Assembly (NCBI GenBank): GCA_900404475.1
Contig: OUQQ01000624.1
Location: 9,108-20,860 of the forward strand
Direction of reading: 5' to 3'
DNA from: Spongospora subterranea
Taxonomy: Eukaryota; Endomyxa; Phytomyxea; Plasmodiophorida; Plasmodiophoridae
Length of the DNA: 11,753 nt
Both the position numbers and the translations under genes were made by a program. The notes under the pieces are model-generated. The model had not been told where the DNA came from. It saw only the letters and a program-made list of their open reading frames with translations, and did no database searches. Each line of letters opens with the position of its first letter. The stretch's first letter is position 1. Positions 8,811 to 11,753 of this stretch are shown here, in pieces.

Positions 8811-9112
8811 CTGCCTCTCTTGTTTTATAATGATAATTGCGATATCAAGACGATCTCAGACCGTTTTTGACAATTCGACTACGAACGAGAGTTGTAATAA
8901 ACCACTGTGTTTGATTAGTTGATTGTCAACAGGAACGAATAGGCCTGCCAACTCTTGAAAATTAAACTACTGACGAACCCTTCATCAGGGCAGAAACGCA
9001 GCTCTTCTTCTCCTCTCCATCTGTTTCCCTAATTGAACACGTCAAATAGCGGAGATTAAGCCTTTCTAAGGTCACCAACCCCTTTACCCTTTCAACTACA
9101 ACTCTTTTAGTG
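8811..9112. other. Gap with no recognisable feature
   Basis: About 300 nt with stops in all frames. AATAAA at 8896-8901 is 234 nt past the fusion gene's stop and could serve as its polyadenylation signal, but the distance is long. From about 9000 the forward strand becomes pyrimidine-rich, which leads into the A/C-rich block. Confidence 0.4.
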
Positions 9113-9138
9113 ACCCAGGCACGACAACTACCATTCTA

Positions 9139-9263
9139 TGAATCGGGCTAATGGAAGCACATTTGCACATTTGAACTCAAGTCCAACTCGTTGTCGACGT
9201 GATGGGAAATTAGGTAGAGTGTACCTAATTTCTTACCCAGGCACGACAACTGTTATTCTATGA
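9139..9263 (+). CDS. Short ORF in the duplicated leader
   Basis: ATG at 9139 opens 41 codons (MNRANGSTFAHLNSSPTRC...) ending at TGA 9261-9263. The stop overlaps the next ATG at 9260-9262 as ATGA, an arrangement sometimes used for reinitiation. It also crosses the hairpin at 9206-9232. It is too short to identify and may be chance. Confidence 0.2.
9206..9232. repeat. Perfect 11-bp inverted repeat with 5-nt loop
   Basis: GAAATTAGGTA (9206-9216), loop GAGTG, TACCTAATTTC (9222-9232). It sits between the two leader repeats, flanked by GGG on the left and CCC a few bases to the right. A stable hairpin is expected in DNA or RNA. It could be a protein site or part of a mobile-element end. Confidence 0.7.
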
Positions 9264-10033
9264 AACAATCTCAAACCGACAATGCCAACCCAGACACATT
9301 CCCATGGCTTCGAATTGAAGAATTCAACTACTTAATTTCCCGTCACGTTCGAAAACGAGTTGGACTTGAGGATGTGCTTCCAATAGCATTTTACGCGATA
9401 ATCTCTCCGACCAAGCTATCGCCAGAGCAGTCCCTGATTACGTTCTCAAAAGGCATCCGAAAATGATCAAAACATTACCCTTTTTCAGCCCAGCAACAGT
9501 CAACGAAGAAATTCGATTCCCAGTTCAAATTGAAAGACGTACGTTAAAGGATGATCTTCTGAAACACAAACAAGAGATTCACAGTGATTTGAACACCATG
9601 ACGCTCCGTTTGCCACATTCTGAAGATCCTCAATCATAGCCCAAAACCTGATGATGCAGATCTCGATTGGACCGATTTTGAAGAACAAGATCTCTCCACA
9701 TACATCGGCAACTGCTGCATTCCTGTCGAAACACAGTTCCCCATTCGTCAGATTGAACACACCATTGCAAAAAATCTCAAACCGGAGAAAGCCTGTCAAA
9801 TCGCAGAAGATCGCAAGGCTGTAATCGAAATAACGAAAGACTCCCTCGCCAAAATTGTCTATTCAAGGGTTGCTGAAAAGTTTAAGAAAAAATAGACAAC
9901 GTCGCCCCAAAAAAGGACAGCAATCGACGTCCAGCCAGTACCAACCCAAACAAAAAAACGCAAGTTCCCAAATCCAACACTCGAAATGGAACAGCCGGCA
10001 AAGGAAGAAAGCCAAGAAAAGCAAACTGAATGA
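9260..10033 (+). pseudogene. Frameshifted A/C-rich coding remnant, family unknown
   Basis: Three forward frames take turns in giving protein-like text. Block A (9260 to about 9385) includes TFPWLRIEEFNYLISRHVRK. Block B (about 9385-9639) includes LSDQAIARAVPDYVLKRHPK and then IRFPVQIERRTLKDDLLKHK. Block C (about 9620-9895) includes DDADLDWTDFEEQDLSTYIG and ends KFKKK at a TAG. The same frame then continues to 10033 with the nuclear-signal-like TKKRKFPNP and a glutamate-rich end. Two frame changes and one stop would be needed to break a single protein of about 260 residues. Sequencing errors or undetected introns could also explain the breaks. Forward G is scarce, unlike the housekeeping genes. 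I do not recognise the family; retroelement, viral-derived and host origins all remain open. Confidence 0.45.
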
Positions 10034-10116
10034 AGATAAAGGCATCCATAATCAATCACATTACCGCCCCTTATCTTCAATTTACCTTCAAATCCTATCA
10101 TAGTTACGAATACTGA

Positions 10117-10380
10117 ATTCCACAACCTCTCTTCCACACCCGATCTACCTTCACGATCACTTGCATTCGGAATAAAGTCTGCCCAATTTCTCAAGAACCA
10201 CCAGTTCAGGAATAGGCAGAACTCTTTTATCAATCTCAGCGCTCCATTCGCATCAAAGACTTCTTCTTACAAGGTAATCAACAGGGCCCGGAATACTATG
10301 AGGCATCACCCCTAAAGCACCTGGCTTCCAGAAGACTCTGCACAATCTGGTCCCGACCACCAACCTCTTGCACATCATAA
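10117..10380 (+). pseudogene. Possible continuation of the A/C-rich coding remnant
   Basis: A forward frame is open from 10120 to 10377 except for one TAG at 10213-10215. The text on both sides reads like protein (CPISQEPPVQE before it; AELFYQSQRSIRIKDFFLQG and EYYEASPLKHLASRRL after it). The composition matches the block to the left. A second frame is also partly open here, so biased composition alone might explain it. No family is recognised. Confidence 0.3.
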
Positions 10381-10433
10381 GAATTCACGAAGCCAAATTG
10401 CTAACTCCACGCTTCAACCCATTTTATCGAAGG

Positions 10434-10612
10434 CAACCAGCGAGCCACGACTCAACCCATCTGTCAAGATAACCCAATCAGATTAAAATCCAGGACTAGC
10501 TTGTAAGTTAACCATCACATTGTAGTTAGTTATATCATGGGTGACTAGTCCTGATTGGGGTATCTCAACAGATGGGTTGAGTCGAAGCTTGCTGCAGTTG
10601 GCTCGCTGGTTG
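10434..10612. repeat. Long imperfect inverted repeat (66-68 nt arms)
   Basis: The left arm (10434-10499) starts CAACCAGCGAGCCA and ends GGACTAG; the right arm (10545-10612) is its reverse complement. Arms share CGACTCAACCCATCTGT and CCCAATCA. They differ by an ACTGCAGCAAGCTT-type insertion in the right arm, an extra block of about 12 nt (GATTAAAATCCA) in the left arm and a few substitutions. The loop is 45 nt (10500-10544). The sequence AACCATCACATTGT in the loop (10510-10523) recurs at 10820-10833. It could be a foldback element, a hairpin-RNA source, or an inverted partial duplication of the reverse gene ending at 10545. Confidence 0.75.
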
Positions 10613-10959
10613 TAATGAAAGACAGCAACGGTAAAATTAACACCGACGGATCGTGCAGAGAGGGGGAAACGCGACGAAAGGTGGCGATTTGTTGAACTTC
10701 GCATCCAGTCGAGCGACTAAAACTCCCAAATCGTGTTGCAATGTTTGAATATTGAGTGTTGAAGCAGTCATTGCTGATTGACAGCAGGTGCAATTATTAT
10801 TGCCCGGTGTCCACCCCTGAACCATCACATTGTTCCTGGCATAGTTTGACAGTATATTTTATCACACGCGGCCACGACATGGCTAGGTTGGCGAAGAGAG
10901 TTTTGCACATCGGTTGGTAAAAGGATTGCCGGCTCGTCGTTCTCATTGAAATTGTCCAT
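10545..10959 (-). CDS. Possible two-exon gene, function unknown
   Basis: ATG at 10959 opens MDNFNENDEPAILLPTDVQN... on the reverse strand. A 55-nt intron (10828-10774, donor GTGATG, acceptor AATCAG) would join in phase 2 to NDCFNTQYSNIATRFGSFSR..., ending at TAG 10547-10545. The exons total 360 nt (119 aa), an exact multiple of three, and the intron size fits this genome. The last 22 or so codons lie inside the right arm of the inverted repeat. No domain is recognised. The alternative is chance open frames. Confidence 0.35.
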
Positions 10960-11546
10960 AATGCAAGGGCATTCTGGTCAAGTCATGCTGCCGAACCTAC
11001 AAGACCGATATGATCGACAGGATGGAACCTACTCTGCTTCGTCGAGTTTCATATTTTTTTCCCATCGACAAATTTGCCATTCATGTGATTGATACTTCAG
11101 TTAGTGAGGTTTTACTGGTCTCAACACTAGCCCAGAGCAAAACTTGATTAAGGTGGAGGAATTCAAGTTAATTCCAGTGACCTGACTACGAGACACCTGA
11201 GCGGATCGAAGCTACAGATGTTAGGAAGAGAGTGTGAACAGTGTTGATACGTACTCGCCAGGCGTGACAACTGATGTTGCTGCAAAAATGTGAAGTAAAT
11301 TATCACCTCCGAGACTTTACAAAATATCACAGAAATGTGAGGGATTTCAAGAAGCTTGATCTCAGCATGTTCTCTAGTGACCATCCTATATGGTCCAATA
11401 AACAAAAACGGGCACGACTCTTTCATTATCATGACGGAGATTGTTATTTTGGGCATTGAAAGATACTGCGCGGATGCCCTGCGAATATGCCCTGTGCCCA
11501 AAAATAGGTACAGTAGAATTCATTTGCCACGGAGATTTTCCAAGTG
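10960..11546. other. Region with weak short ORFs only
   Basis: A forward ORF at 11010-11147 (MIDRMEPTLLRRVSYFFPID...) would be divergent from the reverse gene ending at 10545. Another at 11274-11459 has the charged stretch DFTKYHRNVRDFKKLDLS. A 112-codon reverse ORF overlaps the latter. None matches a family. GACCATCCTATATGGTC near 11380 is a small palindrome. GC-rich stretches with repeated GCCCTG near 11475-11500 resemble the sub-terminal DNA of the element that follows. Confidence 0.35.
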
Positions 11547-11549
11547 TAA

Positions 11550-11753
11550 GAGCATGTCTAGCGGGTAGGGCAAATATCCGTGCCCTCCAAATACAGTGTA
11601 AATATGCGCACGGAAAATCGGAGCGCGCAAATTTCCGCAGCGGGGTTGGCGAAAACAAAAGTCAAATAAGTCATGCGTGACCTCATCGGGGTTGAAAGTG
11701 AGCAATTATGGCCAGAATGGTTCATGCAAGAGTTATTTTCCGACAGTGAAGTT
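11550..11753 (+). mobile_element. 5' end of a PIF/Harbinger-type DNA transposon (runs off window)
   Basis: TAA (11547-11549), a possible copy of the 3-bp TWA target duplication typical of this superfamily, is followed by GAGCATGTCTAGCGGGTAGG, similar to the GAGCATCTCC(A/T)GC-type ends of many Harbinger elements. The next 100 nt are GC-rich with internal symmetry: GGGCA (11568-11572) pairs with TGCCC (11581-11585), and GCGCACGGAAAATCGG is followed by GCGCGCAAATTTCCGC. An ORF starts at 11673. The right end, the second TAA and the catalytic region are outside the window, so this rests on the left end alone. Confidence 0.55.
11673..11753 (+). CDS. N-terminus of a putative Harbinger-element protein (partial)
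   Basis: ATG at 11673, 123 nt inside the proposed element end, opens 27 codons to the edge of the window. They include the acidic stretch LWPEWFMQELFSDSE. An acidic, serine-containing N-terminus is usual for PIF/Harbinger transposases, and the fossil at 3465-3790 also has one. The 27 residues alone cannot distinguish the transposase from the element's second (Myb-like) protein. Confidence 0.5.
   Translation, partial: MRDLIGVESEQLWPEWFMQELFSDSEV

Larger units (their letters stand above)
9113..9264 (+). repeat. Direct repeat of a 30-nt leader, 122 nt apart
   Basis: ACCCAGGCACGACAACT, four or five variable bases, then ATTCTATGAA occurs at 9113-9142 and 9235-9264, with 27 of 30 positions identical. 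Each copy ends in an ATG that opens a forward frame (9139 and 9260). A weaker echo (CCAGGCGTGACAACTG) lies near 11260. The repeat may mark a tandem duplication of a 5' leader or transposon end. Confidence 0.7.

Noticed and set aside
9859..10233. 124-codon reverse ORF, hydrophobic and rich in W and F
   Set aside because: It is the complement of an A/C-rich lysine- and glutamine-coding stretch; composition makes it look membrane-like.
1..11753. tRNA, rRNA, CRISPR array or bacterial operon
   Set aside because: Scanned by eye: no tRNA B-box context, no regular repeat-spacer series, no ribosome-binding-site pattern; the genes are intron-bearing and eukaryotic.

Overview
The window is nuclear DNA of a microbial eukaryote. 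Four genes can be reconstructed across short GT-AG introns of 41 to 66 nt (one of about 141 nt), several with CTAAC- or CTAAT-like branch sites. There are no operons or bacterial signals. Compact introns, a plant/stramenopile-type nucleotidyltransferase, PIF/Harbinger transposon remains and a balanced base composition suggest a protist, perhaps of the stramenopile/rhizarian (SAR) group. The species cannot be named from the sequence.

Layout, left to right. (1) 62-520 (+): last two visible exons of an ankyrin-repeat protein. (2) 521-1866: mostly unassigned, with weak ORFs and small repeats. (3) 1867-2828 (-): SLD5 (GINS4), a five-exon gene whose model gives 222 aa, close to the human length. 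(4) 2829-4371: promoter-side and transposon-derived DNA, including a decayed PIF/Harbinger transposase and an inverted duplication of its N-terminal region. (5) 4372-6012 (+): eIF2B gamma, six exons, 457 aa. (6) 6375-8662 (+): a three-exon, 720-aa protein joining a Trf4/Cid1-like nucleotidyltransferase core, a LOTUS/OST-HTH-like domain and a C-terminal U-box. (7) 8663-9112: little of note apart from a weak reverse ORF. (8) 9113-10380: A/C-rich, G-poor block of broken reading frames with a duplicated leader and a hairpin. (9) 10434-10959: a 66-68 nt inverted repeat and a possible two-exon reverse gene. (10) 11550-11753: apparent 5' end of another PIF/Harbinger element, with a candidate TAA target site, a terminal-repeat-like start and an ORF running off the window.

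SLD5 (DNA replication) and eIF2B gamma (translation) are housekeeping genes, and the fusion protein looks like an RNA-linked ubiquitin ligase or scaffold. Nothing ties the three into one pathway. The most unusual item is the nucleotidyltransferase-LOTUS-U-box protein, whose catalytic carboxylates appear substituted. All family calls come from reading the translations by eye against remembered family patterns; no database search was run.
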